A stretch of 18,829 nucleotides of DNA from an uncultured Bacilli bacterium (GCA_934101685.1 CAKORZ010000020.1:1-18829), one strand, 5' to 3'. Shown: positions 7,458 to 14,856, counted from the stretch's first letter. The notes: generated from the letters alone by a model not told the origin. Translations and numbers: made by a program.

Positions 7458-8192
7458 TTAATCTAAACTAGTAATAGTTATATAAGCGTTAATAGTGTCA
7501 CTTGCTAGAGTTATAGGAGTAGTTGTACTTGCATTTACAGCACCTAAAGTTATAACATCACTATTAGTTAATGTTAGGATAACTGATGAAGAAACACTAT
7601 CATTTTCAGTTGTTGTTATATTAGTATTAGTGTTATTAGTGCCATTTATGTACAAACCTACGATATTATTAGATGTTGTTGCTTTTACTCCATAATCTAT
7701 TTTATATCTACCACTTTTACTTATAGATATAACTCCATTAGCAATAGTTATATTATTACTATTTAAAGTAATAGGTAATAATATAATGCTACTTGCAGTT
7801 GTATATGTTTGCGTAGTTCTAGAAATAAAACTTCCTGAATCTATAGTAGTGCTTCCTGGAATACCAAAGTTTAATATAGCATTAGTTGAAGTTCCTACAT
7901 TAGTTACAGTTGCATTACTTCCAGCAGGTAATGTTGTAGTAGTTCCTACATTTATAGTAGCTGCTTGTCCATTTTCTCCACGAGGAATAACAAAGTTTAA
8001 CACGGCATTAGAGGATGTTCCAGAATTTGTGACACTAGCTTGTGTTCCAGCTGCTCCAGTAGTAGTTGTACCTACACTTATAGTAGCGGCAGTTCCTTGT
8101 GGGCCAACAGGGCCTGGAATTGGTACAAAATTAGGGCAGCAACATCTAGGACGATAGTAGCAACATATAAAAGGATTAGAACAGTTATACAT
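7458..8192 (-). CDS. BclA-like collagen-like protein with C-terminal jelly-roll-type domain
   Basis: The 244-residue reading starts at the ATG at 8190-8192, eight bases after AAAGGAGG; the GTG further upstream overlaps that site and is rejected. The N-terminus is short and Cys-rich (Cys 4, 10, 11, 17, 18, 19), then a small Gly-X-Y piece (IPGPVGPQG, 25-33) leads into two modules of the type found in the gene at 1609-2727 (SNAVLNFVIPRG and TNAILNFGIPG). The C-terminal 120 residues hold SGRYKIDYGVKATTSNN, then IVGLYING and SVILTLTNSDVITLGAVN, the strand pattern of BclA C-terminal (C1q/TNF-like) trimeric domains. It has no signal peptide, like exosporium BclA. It is probably a trimeric surface filament with a globular tip. 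Whether this organism forms spores cannot be told from the window. Confidence 0.8.
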   Translation of the reverse strand: MYNCSNPFICCYYRPRCCCPNFVPIPGPVGPQGTAATISVGTTTTGAAGTQASVTNSGTSSNAVLNFVIPRGENGQAATINVGTTTTLPAGSNATVTNVGTSTNAILNFGIPGSTTIDSGSFISRTTQTYTTASSIILLPITLNSNNITIANGVISISKSGRYKIDYGVKATTSNNIVGLYINGTNNTNTNITTTENDSVSSSVILTLTNSDVITLGAVNASTTTPITLASDTINAYITITSLD

Positions 8193-8208
8193 ATTAAAAC
8201 CTCCTTTC

Positions 8209-8227
8209 ACTATAAACTATGTATAGT
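8209..8227. promoter_or_regulatory. Small dyad just upstream of the collagen-like gene
   Basis: ACTATA (8209-8214) and TATAGT (8222-8227) form a perfect inverted repeat with a 7-base spacer, directly before the ribosome binding site of the gene at 7458-8192. It may be an operator or part of the promoter; the repeat is short and AT-rich, so chance is possible. Confidence 0.25.
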
Positions 8228-8269
8228 AAAAGAAGTCTTATAGATAAATGAACATGTTTTTGATTAAAT

Positions 8270-8302
8270 AGTATAAATAAAAGGGCTTTTATTAAGCCCT
8301 AA
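8270..8302 (-). terminator. Intrinsic terminator of the DUF1540 gene
   Basis: On the minus strand AGGGCTT (complement of 8294-8300) pairs with AAGCCCT (complement of 8282-8288) over a 5-base loop and is followed by TTTATTTAT. It begins two bases after the stop of the DUF1540 gene. Confidence 0.8.
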
Positions 8303-8304
8303 TA

Positions 8305-8556
8305 TTAATATTTTTCTTCAAAATCAACACATTTAGCATCTTTATTTCTTTCTTTATTAATATTTAAATGATCTACACTACAATTTTTGTCACAATTGTA
8401 TTTGCAATTAGTAGCATTACATACTATATTGTTTTCTTTTTTACCTTCTTCATATGAATCACAATTAGCATGTGCATCTACATAAATGCCACTTTTCATA
8501 CAATATTCACAATTATTGTATTTACACTTTTTTTGACCACATTTAATTTTTGACAT
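8305..8556 (-). CDS. Small Cys-rich protein with two DUF1540-type domains
   Basis: The product has 83 residues and 13 Cys or so, in two similar halves. Half 1 holds IKCGQKKCKYNNCEYC with GIYVDAHANCDSY; half 2 holds IVCNATNCKYNCDKNC with LNINKERNKDAKCVDF. The pattern 'V.Cn..nCkYN....C....I.V......C..f' is that of DUF1540 (PF07561), a short domain with four conserved Cys, probably metal-binding, common in Clostridia and Bacilli and of unknown function. The start has AGGGTGA upstream. A structured element with its own terminator (8603-8815) lies just upstream on the same strand, so expression may be attenuated by it or start between that terminator and the ATG. Confidence 0.8.
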   Translation of the reverse strand: MSKIKCGQKKCKYNNCEYCMKSGIYVDAHANCDSYEEGKKENNIVCNATNCKYNCDKNCSVDHLNINKERNKDAKCVDFEEKY

Positions 8557-8602
8557 ATATTTTTCACCCTAATTATATGATTTCCATATTTTTTAAAAAT
8601 AA

Positions 8603-8648
8603 CCAAAAAAAATAAAATAAAAAAGCTAGGCAATTACCTAACTTTTTT
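8603..8648 (-). terminator. Intrinsic terminator at the end of the putative minus-strand RNA
   Basis: The arms are 8637-8648 and 8619-8630 with a 6-base loop, followed on the minus strand by a long T-rich tract. One position (8626 against 8641) is a C/A mismatch on the plus strand but a G.U wobble in a minus-strand RNA, so the element favours minus-strand transcription. Confidence 0.75.
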
Positions 8649-8815
8649 AAGATTAAGAGACGTTTGACTATCCTTGTTTACAATAGTTTTTTAGACCTTA
8701 GATTTCATATTTATAATTAGGATTCTAAGACTGGTTAGCATATCACACATATAAATATTACATCATCAATTTTGAATGTCTTGCGATAAGTGTTCCTCCT
8801 TAATCTATTTATATA
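8603..8815 (-). ncRNA. Putative structured non-coding RNA or leader of unknown family
   Basis: No coding frame fits this stretch of about 200 bases. Read on the minus strand it has an outer helix (8799-8806 with 8650-8657, 8 bp, extended by two pairs across a bulge), an inner helix (8724-8731 with 8695-8702, 8 bp including two G.U pairs that would be mismatches on the plus strand) and a small hairpin (8683-8687 with 8667-8671). The terminator at 8603-8648 follows. A closing helix, a long irregular interior and a terminator resemble 6S-type RNAs in outline, but I do not recognise 6S, SRP RNA, RNase P, tmRNA or a known riboswitch in the primary sequence. A weak promoter-like pair lies upstream on the minus strand (TTGTAT, 16 bases, TATATA near 8815-8842). 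It could also be a cis-acting leader of the DUF1540 gene. Confidence 0.5.
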
Positions 8816-8978
8816 TTAATATATGCAAGATATACAATAAATAGTATTTTTTTTACTTGTTGATAAAAATTTTTAACTTATAAATTTATACACATAATAA
8901 TAAAAAATTAAAAATAAGTACTTGTATATTTATGCTTTATTTTTATTTTATGTTATATTTTATAAGGGAGTGATATAA

Positions 8979-9977
8979 ATGAAAAAAATAACTAAAATTT
9001 TTACTTATTTTATTTTAATGATTTTATTAGTAAGTGGATGTAGTTGTAAGAAAGATAAAGACAATAAAGCTAACTTACAAATTGGAGATATGAACGCTAC
9101 TACATATGTAGATATAGATGAGGATGGATATAATGCTAAAATAAGCAATAAAGATGATTTTATTTTGTTTGTTTATAGTAATACTTGTATGGGGTGTAAA
9201 GCATTTAAGCCTAAACTTGAAAGTGTAATACAAGAAAAACACTTGATTGTTTATGGAATGGAGTATGAAAATATATCTTCTAGTAGTGATTTATATAAAA
9301 AAGTTAAATATACACCTACTATTGCAATATATAAAGAAGGAAAGAGTATATTCTTTACATTAAGTGATGATGATTTTTCTTATTTAGATACTAAAGAATC
9401 ATTTGTTAGTTTATTAGATAAGTATACTAACATGCCTACTTTATATTATATAAATAGAACTCAATTAAAAGAAAAAATTACTAATAAAGAAAACTTTATT
9501 ATTTATTATTCTCGTAGTACATGTGGAGATTGCAGTTATTTAAATAAAAACTATATGAAAGAATATTTAAATAGTAATACTAAGACTAAGCATTTTTATA
9601 TTATTGAAACTGATGTAGAAGGAATTAGAAAAAATAATGGTGTATTTGATGCAGAGCAATGGCAAGCATTCAAAGATGAGTTTGGTTTAAGCAATGTTAT
9701 TAATACTGAATTAGGCCATGGAGCAGGATATGTTCCTACATTACAATATTATAACAATGGTGAAATTAAAGACATGATGGTATATTTTAACGATTTTAAC
9801 GATGCTACTTTAAATGCTGATGGTAGTTATTCTGTTACAATTGACAATAGTTACTATAATGATAATCCATATATTGGCCAAACTATTAACTATTCTGAAT
9901 ATCAAGAAAAATTAGCACCTTTCTATAACGCAAAATTAAAAACATTCTTAGATACTAATCTAGCAAAAGTTGATTAA
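8979..9977 (+). CDS. Lipoprotein with two tandem thioredoxin-like domains
   Basis: The product has 332 residues with GGGAG upstream of the ATG. The signal is lipoprotein-type with lipobox V18-S-G-C21, so it should be anchored on the outer face of the membrane. Domain 1 (about 40-150) has the redox motif C70-M-G-C73 and a YTPT cis-proline loop (Pro113). Domain 2 (about 155-330) has C182-G-D-C185 and a VPT cis-proline loop (Pro253). Both keep the two Cys and the cis-Pro needed for thiol-disulfide exchange, so both are probably active. Domain 1 is shorter and resembles thioredoxin-like 'bacteriocin transport accessory' proteins. The likely role is redox control of surface or secreted Cys proteins. 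The Cys-rich proteins at 1609-2727, 7458-8192 and 8305-8556 are possible but unproven partners. The AlkD-family gene follows after two bases. Confidence 0.85.
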   Translation: MKKITKIFTYFILMILLVSGCSCKKDKDNKANLQIGDMNATTYVDIDEDGYNAKISNKDDFILFVYSNTCMGCKAFKPKLESVIQEKHLIVYGMEYENISSSSDLYKKVKYTPTIAIYKEGKSIFFTLSDDDFSYLDTKESFVSLLDKYTNMPTLYYINRTQLKEKITNKENFIIYYSRSTCGDCSYLNKNYMKEYLNSNTKTKHFYIIETDVEGIRKNNGVFDAEQWQAFKDEFGLSNVINTELGHGAGYVPTLQYYNNGEIKDMMVYFNDFNDATLNADGSYSVTIDNSYYNDNPYIGQTINYSEYQEKLAPFYNAKLKTFLDTNLAKVD

Positions 9978-9979
9978 TT

Positions 9980-10645
9980 ATGGATATTAGGGAAGAATTA
10001 TTTAAGTTAGAAGATCATAAATATAAAGAATTTAATACGAAAATAATTAGAACTAAGTATCCTGTTATAGGTATAAGAATGCCTATTTTAAAAAAATTTG
10101 CTAAAAATATTAGTAAAGAAATAGTATTTGTTAGTTCTAATGACCCATATTATGAGGAAGTAATGCTAGAAGGTTTACTTATAACTTATGATAAAGATAT
10201 CAACTCGTTTATTAATAGACTTGATACTTTTATTCCTAAGATAGATGATTGGAGTATTTGTGATTCTTTATGTTCAAATTCTAAAATAATTAGAAATAAT
10301 AAAGAAATATTTTATAAATATATAACTAAATATAAAAATAGTAAAAAAGAATTTGAATCTAGAGTTATGTTAGTAATGTTAATGGAGTATTATTTAGAAG
10401 AAAAATATCTTAATAATATATTTAAGATAATAGATAATATTAAATGTCATGAGTATTATACTGAAATGGCTATTGCATGGTTATTGGCTACTAGTTTAGC
10501 AAAATATGGAAAAGAAACATTAGAATATATGAGTAAGGCTAATATTAGTAAATTTACATTTAATAAAACGATTAGTAAAGCTTGTGATTCTTATGTAATT
10601 AGTGATGAGTTAAAAGAAAAACTTAAAAGTATGCGAATTAAGTAA
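9980..10645 (+). CDS. alkD: AlkD-family DNA alkylation repair glycosylase
   Basis: The protein has 221 residues and is all-helical (HEAT-like repeats, PF08713). The family marks are GIRMPILKK (31-39) and DDWSICD (89-95). W91, D95, R128 and W167 have exactly the spacing of the catalytic residues W109, D113, R148 and W187 of Bacillus cereus AlkD (4, 33 to 35 and 39 residues apart, from memory of that structure). AlkD removes bulky or positively charged alkylated bases such as N3- and N7-alkylpurines without base flipping. The ATG lies two bases after the stop of the thioredoxin lipoprotein and has no clear ribosome binding site, so it is probably translated by coupling. The shared operon with a redox lipoprotein may reflect chemical stress, but that is inference. 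A terminator overlaps the last codons. Confidence 0.85.
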   Translation: MDIREELFKLEDHKYKEFNTKIIRTKYPVIGIRMPILKKFAKNISKEIVFVSSNDPYYEEVMLEGLLITYDKDINSFINRLDTFIPKIDDWSICDSLCSNSKIIRNNKEIFYKYITKYKNSKKEFESRVMLVMLMEYYLEEKYLNNIFKIIDNIKCHEYYTEMAIAWLLATSLAKYGKETLEYMSKANISKFTFNKTISKACDSYVISDELKEKLKSMRIK

Positions 10646-10657
10646 CATACTTTTTTT
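10625..10657 (+). terminator. Intrinsic terminator overlapping the alkD 3' end
   Basis: AAAAGTATG (10625-10633) pairs with CATACTTTT (10646-10654) over a 12-base loop and continues into a run of T. The 5' arm is inside the coding sequence and the loop includes the stop codon. Confidence 0.75.
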
Positions 10658-10688
10658 ATGAAAAAATAGAAAAATTAGCAATCTGCTA

Positions 10689-10716
10689 TTGACAGTGCTA
10701 AAAAATGATGTATAAT
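10689..10716 (+). promoter_or_regulatory. Consensus sigma-A promoter of clpB
   Basis: TTGACA (10689-10694) and TATAAT (10711-10716) are both perfect, with a 16-base spacer. Transcription should start near 10723, inside the CIRCE element, so HrcA binding would block it. Confidence 0.9.
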
Positions 10717-10720
10717 AGTG

Positions 10721-10747
10721 TTAGCACTTAAAGAAAGAGAGTGCTAG
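10721..10747 (+). promoter_or_regulatory. CIRCE element (HrcA operator)
   Basis: TTAGCACTT (10721-10729), a 9-base spacer and GAGTGCTAG (10739-10747) match the CIRCE consensus TTAGCACTC-N9-GAGTGCTAA at 8 of 9 positions in each arm. HrcA with GroEL normally represses groESL and dnaK operons through it. Here it indicates HrcA control of clpB by heat and protein stress. Confidence 0.95.
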
Positions 10748-10760
10748 TGAGGTGAAATAT

Positions 10761-13304
10761 ATGGAAGATTTGTATACCGATAAGGTAAGCGAACTACTAT
10801 ATCATTCACTAGAGATAGCAAAGGAAAGTAATCACTATCAAGTGGATGTTTGTCATTTGTTAAGAGCTTTCTTAGATGACAATGGTTCGTTGTTTAGTAA
10901 TGTTTTAAATAAATTAGGAATTAGTACTAGTAGAGTAATCAGCAAAGTAGATGAATACATGAAATCTATTCATAGTGATGGTAACAATGAAGATCCTAAG
11001 ATGAGTTATGATTTATCTGTATTATTTAATAATGCTAAAAAAATAGCTAATAATATGAAAGATAAATATGTAAGTAGTGAACATTTAATACTTGCTTTAT
11101 TTGATAGTACTAATACACTTGCTAAAGACATTATTAGAGAATTTAATTTAAATAAAAAAGAAGTAGAGAAGATTATTATGAATATAAGGGGTGATAATAT
11201 GTCTGATTCTAGAAATGCAGAAGATAAATATGAAGTTTTAAGTAAATATGGTAGAGATTTAGTAGATCTAGTTAGTAAAGGTAAGATAGATCCTGTTATT
11301 GGTAGGGATGATGAAATACGTAGAATTATGGAAATACTATGTAGAAAAACTAAAAATAACCCTATATTAATAGGTGAGCCTGGTGTAGGTAAAACAGCAA
11401 TTGTTGAGGGACTTGCTTGGCGTATTTTTAAGGGCGATGTTCCTATTAGCTTGAAAGATACTACTGTATATGAACTAGATATAGCTAGTTTGCTTGCAGG
11501 TGCTAAATATAAGGGTGAGTTTGAAGAAAGATTAAAATCCGTAATTAATGAAGTTGTTAAAAGTAATGGTAAAATCATTATGTTTATTGATGAAATTCAC
11601 TTATTAGTTGGTGCTGGTAGAAGTGATGGTGCAATGGATGCTGCTAATATCTTAAAACCATTACTTGCTAGAGGAGAATTACATTGTATTGGTGCTACTA
11701 CATTAGATGAACATCGTAAATATATAGAAAGCGATCCAGCTCTTGAAAGACGTATGCAAAAGGTTATGGTTAATGAGCCAACAGTAGAAGATACTATATC
11801 TATTTTGAGAGGATTAAAACAAAGATTTGAAATACACCATGGTGTTAAAATTACAGATAATGCTATAGTTAGCGCAGCAGTTTTATCTAATCGTTATATT
11901 AGTGATCGTTATTTACCTGATAAAGCAATAGATTTAATTGATGAAGCATGTGCTAGTGTAAGAATGCAAATAGATTCAATGCCACAAGAGCTTGATGAAG
12001 TTAAAAGAAAAATTATGCAACTTGATATTGAGCTTCAATCTTTAAAGAATGAAAAAGATGAGAAATCTTTAAAGAGAAAAGATGCAATAGAAAAAGAAAG
12101 AGCTAATTTGAAAGAAACAGAAAATGCTCTTATGACTAAGTGGAACAAAGAAAAAGAAGAACTAGAATTATCTAAAAAATTAAAAAGAGATTTAGATGAT
12201 GCTAAAAATAAATTAACTAGTGCTAGTAATGAAGCTAGATATGAAGAAGCTGCTAAATTACAATATGATACTATTCCTACTTTAGAGAAGAAGTTAAAAG
12301 AACTTGAAGAGAAAGATAAGAAGGATAGTATGCTTAATGAAGTAGTTGATGATGAAAATATTAATAAGGTTATTTCTAAGTGGAGTGGTATACCTCTAGA
12401 TAAATTGAAACAAAGTCAAATTGATAAATTGTTGCATCTTGAAGATGAACTTAAAAAGAGAGTAATTGGGCAAGATGAGGCATTAAAGGCAATTAGTGAT
12501 ACTATTCTTAGAAGTAAAACATTAATTAATGATGAGAATAGGCCACTTGGATCATTCTTGTTTTTAGGACCTACTGGTGTTGGTAAAACAGAAGTATGTA
12601 AGGCTCTTGCTGAGTTCTTGTTTGATAAAGAAACACAAATAGTTAGAATTGATATGTCTGAGTATATGGAAAAGTTTAGTGTGTCTAGATTAATTGGTGC
12701 TCCTCCTGGGTATGTTGGATATGAAGAAGGTGGACAATTAACAGAGGCTGTAAGAAGAAAACCTTATAGTATTGTTTTGCTAGATGAAATTGAAAAAGCT
12801 CACCCTGATGTATTTAATATTTTGTTACAAGTATTAGATGAAGGTAGACTTACTGATTCTAAAGGAGTAGTAGTTGACTTTAAAAACACTATTATAATTA
12901 TGACTAGTAACTTAGGTAGTGAATATCTTCTAAGTAATGATAAGGATGCTAAGGAAAAAGTAGATCAAGTTTTAAGAAGAACATTCAAACCTGAATTTAT
13001 TAACAGAATTGATGAAATCATATACTTTAATAAATTAAGTCCTGAAGTAATTGAAAAAGTTTATGATAAGTTTATTGGCTTATTAAATAAGAGATTAATG
13101 AATGGTGGTAAAAAACTTGAAATCAGCGAAAAAGCTAAGGAACAAATTATTAAAGAGGGATATGATGAAGAGTTTGGTGCTAGACCATTAAAGAGATATA
13201 TCCAAAAGAATATTGAAAGCTTAATTGCTAGAGATTTATTAGTTAACCCTAATAAGGAAGTAATTAAAATAGGATATGAAAATAATAACTATATAGTAAG
13301 ATAA
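10761..13304 (+). CDS. clpB: ATP-dependent disaggregase ClpB
   Basis: The start is the ATG at 10761, six bases after GAGGTG; the upstream in-frame GTG (10752) is part of that site. The protein then has 847 residues, the normal ClpB size. It shows an N-terminal Clp repeat domain (1-145), AAA+ domain 1 with Walker A GEPGVGKT (about 205-212) and Walker B FIDE (about 275-278), a full-length coiled-coil M domain (about 405-525) and AAA+ domain 2 with GPTGVGKT (about 603-610), the pore loop GYVGYEEGG and Walker B LLDE (about 673-676). It ends with the C-terminal small domain (FGARPLKRYIQ). The long M domain separates ClpB from ClpC and ClpE, and no ClpP-binding loop is evident. It rescues aggregated proteins in the cytosol together with DnaK/DnaJ/GrpE. 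It has its own promoter, CIRCE operator and terminator, so it is a single-gene transcription unit. Confidence 0.97.
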   Translation: MEDLYTDKVSELLYHSLEIAKESNHYQVDVCHLLRAFLDDNGSLFSNVLNKLGISTSRVISKVDEYMKSIHSDGNNEDPKMSYDLSVLFNNAKKIANNMKDKYVSSEHLILALFDSTNTLAKDIIREFNLNKKEVEKIIMNIRGDNMSDSRNAEDKYEVLSKYGRDLVDLVSKGKIDPVIGRDDEIRRIMEILCRKTKNNPILIGEPGVGKTAIVEGLAWRIFKGDVPISLKDTTVYELDIASLLAGAKYKGEFEERLKSVINEVVKSNGKIIMFIDEIHLLVGAGRSDGAMDAANILKPLLARGELHCIGATTLDEHRKYIESDPALERRMQKVMVNEPTVEDTISILRGLKQRFEIHHGVKITDNAIVSAAVLSNRYISDRYLPDKAIDLIDEACASVRMQIDSMPQELDEVKRKIMQLDIELQSLKNEKDEKSLKRKDAIEKERANLKETENALMTKWNKEKEELELSKKLKRDLDDAKNKLTSASNEARYEEAAKLQYDTIPTLEKKLKELEEKDKKDSMLNEVVDDENINKVISKWSGIPLDKLKQSQIDKLLHLEDELKKRVIGQDEALKAISDTILRSKTLINDENRPLGSFLFLGPTGVGKTEVCKALAEFLFDKETQIVRIDMSEYMEKFSVSRLIGAPPGYVGYEEGGQLTEAVRRKPYSIVLLDEIEKAHPDVFNILLQVLDEGRLTDSKGVVVDFKNTIIIMTSNLGSEYLLSNDKDAKEKVDQVLRRTFKPEFINRIDEIIYFNKLSPEVIEKVYDKFIGLLNKRLMNGGKKLEISEKAKEQIIKEGYDEEFGARPLKRYIQKNIESLIARDLLVNPNKEVIKIGYENNNYIVR

Positions 13305-13327
13305 AAGGCTTCGGCCTTTTATTTTTT
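13303..13327 (+). terminator. Intrinsic terminator of clpB
   Basis: AAAAGGC (13303-13309) and GCCTTTT (13314-13320) enclose a TTCG tetraloop and are followed by ATTTTTTT. The stem begins within the stop codon. Confidence 0.95.
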
Positions 13328-13373
13328 TACATAAAAATGTTATTATTTGTTGAAATTATAGTATTATATAAAA

Positions 13374-13437
13374 GGTGATATTAATGTTAGATATTAAAAA
13401 AATATCAAGTGAAAAAATTAATATCATTTATTATTGA
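13374..13437 (+). promoter_or_regulatory. Structured leader with possible 17-codon upstream frame
   Basis: A perfect 10-bp inverted repeat, TGATATTAAT (13376-13385) and ATTAATATCA (13417-13426), can be extended by G.U pairs. It encloses a second hairpin, GATATT (13390-13395) with AATATC (13401-13406). A short frame, ATG at 13384 to TGA at 13435-13437 (17 codons), follows AAAGGTGATATT and spans the whole structure. It ends 46 bases before the membrane-protein ATG. It may be a leader peptide or attenuator, an operator, or only AT-rich coincidence. Confidence 0.35.
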
Positions 13438-13483
13438 GATAGATTATTCTTTACAAAGGTAATGTTGTTATAGGAGGTATAAA

Positions 13484-14188
13484 ATGAATAAGTTCTTAAC
13501 TGTTGTATTTTTGTTTTTTATAGGTTCTATGTATGGGTGGATTCAAGAAGTTATTTTTAGAAGAATTGTTCATAAAAAATGGATTAACCCAGGATTTTTA
13601 ACTGGTCCATGTTTACCTATATATGGATTTGGATTGTTAGGATTATATACAATATCTTTGCTTGACTTTTCTTTTGTTAATAATCCTATTTTAGAGAAGG
13701 TTATAATAATTGTTTTAATTATGATTGTTATGACTTTAATTGAATATATAGCAGGATTAATTTTTATTAAAGGTATGAAAATTAAATTATGGGATTATTC
13801 ATCAGAATGGGGTAATATTCAAGGTATTATATGTCCTTTATTTACATTCTTTTGGGGATTAATAGGCGCGATTTATTACTTCTTTATTCATAGTCATATA
13901 ATTGGAGCAGTTGATTGGCTAAGTAATCATTTATCGTTCTCTTTTGTACTTGGTATGTTTGTAGCTTTATTATTAGTTGATTTATGTTATAGTTTGAATT
14001 TATCATTTAAGATTAGAAAATGGGCTACTGAAAACAATATTGTAGTTAAGTATGAAAGATTTAAAGAAAATGTTAGTGAAAAGAAAAAAGCTTTAAAGGA
14101 AAAAGCAAGTTTTATGTTTAATCTTATTACTTTAAAGAATGTAAGAGAAGAATTAGATAACTATTTGAAAAAACTAAAAAACAAGTAA
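13484..14188 (+). CDS. PF06541 family membrane protein (putative ABC-transporter type IV, CmpB-like)
   Basis: The product has 234 residues and an AGGAGG site before the ATG. Five or six membrane helices cover 1-185, and a charged, Lys-rich cytoplasmic tail (about 190-234) follows, probably helical. The family motifs are complete: GWIQE (18-22), NPGFLTGPCLPIYGFG (35-50), EYIAG (87-91), KLWDYS (101-106) and NIQG (111-114). Conserved acidic residues lie in or near the membrane. The function is not established and the transporter label is weak; no ATPase is adjacent. This is the canonical copy compared with the degenerate relative at 2812-3447. It lies between clpB and efp, each with its own promoter, so it is probably transcribed alone. 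No good terminator is visible after it. Confidence 0.8.
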   Translation: MNKFLTVVFLFFIGSMYGWIQEVIFRRIVHKKWINPGFLTGPCLPIYGFGLLGLYTISLLDFSFVNNPILEKVIIIVLIMIVMTLIEYIAGLIFIKGMKIKLWDYSSEWGNIQGIICPLFTFFWGLIGAIYYFFIHSHIIGAVDWLSNHLSFSFVLGMFVALLLVDLCYSLNLSFKIRKWATENNIVVKYERFKENVSEKKKALKEKASFMFNLITLKNVREELDNYLKKLKNK

Positions 14189-14247
14189 AATAAATGTATT
14201 CTTTTTTACTGAGTATAGTTTAGGAAACAAATTAGTTATAAAAAGTT

Positions 14248-14276
14248 TTGACACAAAAGATAAAAACTTATAGAAT
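14248..14276 (+). promoter_or_regulatory. Sigma-A promoter of efp
   Basis: TTGACA (14248-14253, perfect) and TAGAAT (14271-14276) are 17 bases apart. Transcription should start near 14283, giving a leader of about 19 bases that contains the GAGG site. This shows that an upstream TTG start for efp at 14248 is not real. Confidence 0.85.
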
Positions 14277-14301
14277 ATTAAAGGAGAAAAGAGGTTATTT
14301 T

Positions 14302-14856
14302 ATGATAAGTGTAAATGATATTAGAAATGGTATGACTTTAATTGTTGATGGTAATATAGTTCAAGTTATTGAATTTTTACATGTAAAACCAGGTAAGGGA
14401 GCAGCTTTTGTTCGTACTAAATTAAAAAATTTAAGAACAGGAGGAACAATTGAAGTTTCTTTCAACACTAATGTTAAGTTAGAAAAAGCTAATATTAATA
14501 AATTCCAAGTTCAATATTTATATAATGCTGGTGATACTTATTGCTTCATGAAGATGGATACATTTGAACAATTAGAATTAACTAGTGAACAAGTAGGAGA
14601 TAATAAGAATTTCTTAGTTGAGAATATGACTGTTGATTTTGTTCAATATGAAGGAGAATTATTAGGCTTAAATTTACCTGATAAAGTAGAATTAGAAGTA
14701 ACTGAGACTACACCTGCTATTAAGAGTGCTTCTACTAATGCAACTAAAGATGCTACTCTTGAAACAGGATTAGTAATTAGAGTACCTTTGTTTATTGAAC
14801 AAGGAGAAAAAATATTAGTTACTACTGCTGATGGTAAGTATTCTTCAAGAGCTTAA
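14302..14856 (+). CDS. efp: Translation elongation factor P (K32 type)
   Basis: The 184-residue protein starts at the ATG at 14302, seven bases after GAGG. It has the full three-domain EF-P plan: KOW-like domain I (1-65), OB domain II (66-128) and OB domain III (129-184) ending with ATKDATLETG...RVPLFIEQGE and TADGKYSSR. The domain I loop reads VKPGKGAAFVR with the modifiable lysine at position 32, as in Bacillus subtilis, where K32 carries 5-aminopentanol. EF-P binds between the P and E sites and speeds peptide bond formation at polyproline. It has its own promoter. A hairpin terminator overlaps the stop codon, but the YmfI-like and YnbB-like genes follow directly, so part of the transcripts probably read through. 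It is clearly the housekeeping copy compared with the paralogue at 689-1252. Confidence 0.97.
   Translation: MISVNDIRNGMTLIVDGNIVQVIEFLHVKPGKGAAFVRTKLKNLRTGGTIEVSFNTNVKLEKANINKFQVQYLYNAGDTYCFMKMDTFEQLELTSEQVGDNKNFLVENMTVDFVQYEGELLGLNLPDKVELEVTETTPAIKSASTNATKDATLETGLVIRVPLFIEQGEKILVTTADGKYSSRA

Noticed and set aside
1609..8192. CRISPR array or mobile-element explanation for the repeats
   Set aside because: The repeats are in-frame protein-coding modules of variable spacing, not identical short repeats with unique spacers; no transposase, integrase or terminal inverted repeats are seen.
8603..8815. Assignment of the structured region to 6S RNA, SRP RNA, RNase P, tmRNA or preQ1 riboswitch
   Set aside because: Size and outline fit 6S only loosely and a CTAAAAAACTA-like string recalls preQ1 only superficially; no diagnostic conserved sequence was recognised, so the family is left open.
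11006..11578. Minus-strand frame inside clpB (and 14981-15307 inside the reductase gene)
   Set aside because: Both lie entirely opposite strongly conserved genes, lack ribosome binding sites and have low-complexity Ser/Leu composition.
14184..14210. AGTAAAA/TTTTACT hairpin after the PF06541 gene as a terminator
   Set aside because: The stem is short, the loop is 13 bases and no T tract follows the 3' arm.
14248..14301. Longer efp start at the TTG of 14248
   Set aside because: That TTG is the -35 box of the efp promoter; the ATG at 14302 has a ribosome binding site and matches the conserved EF-P N-terminus.
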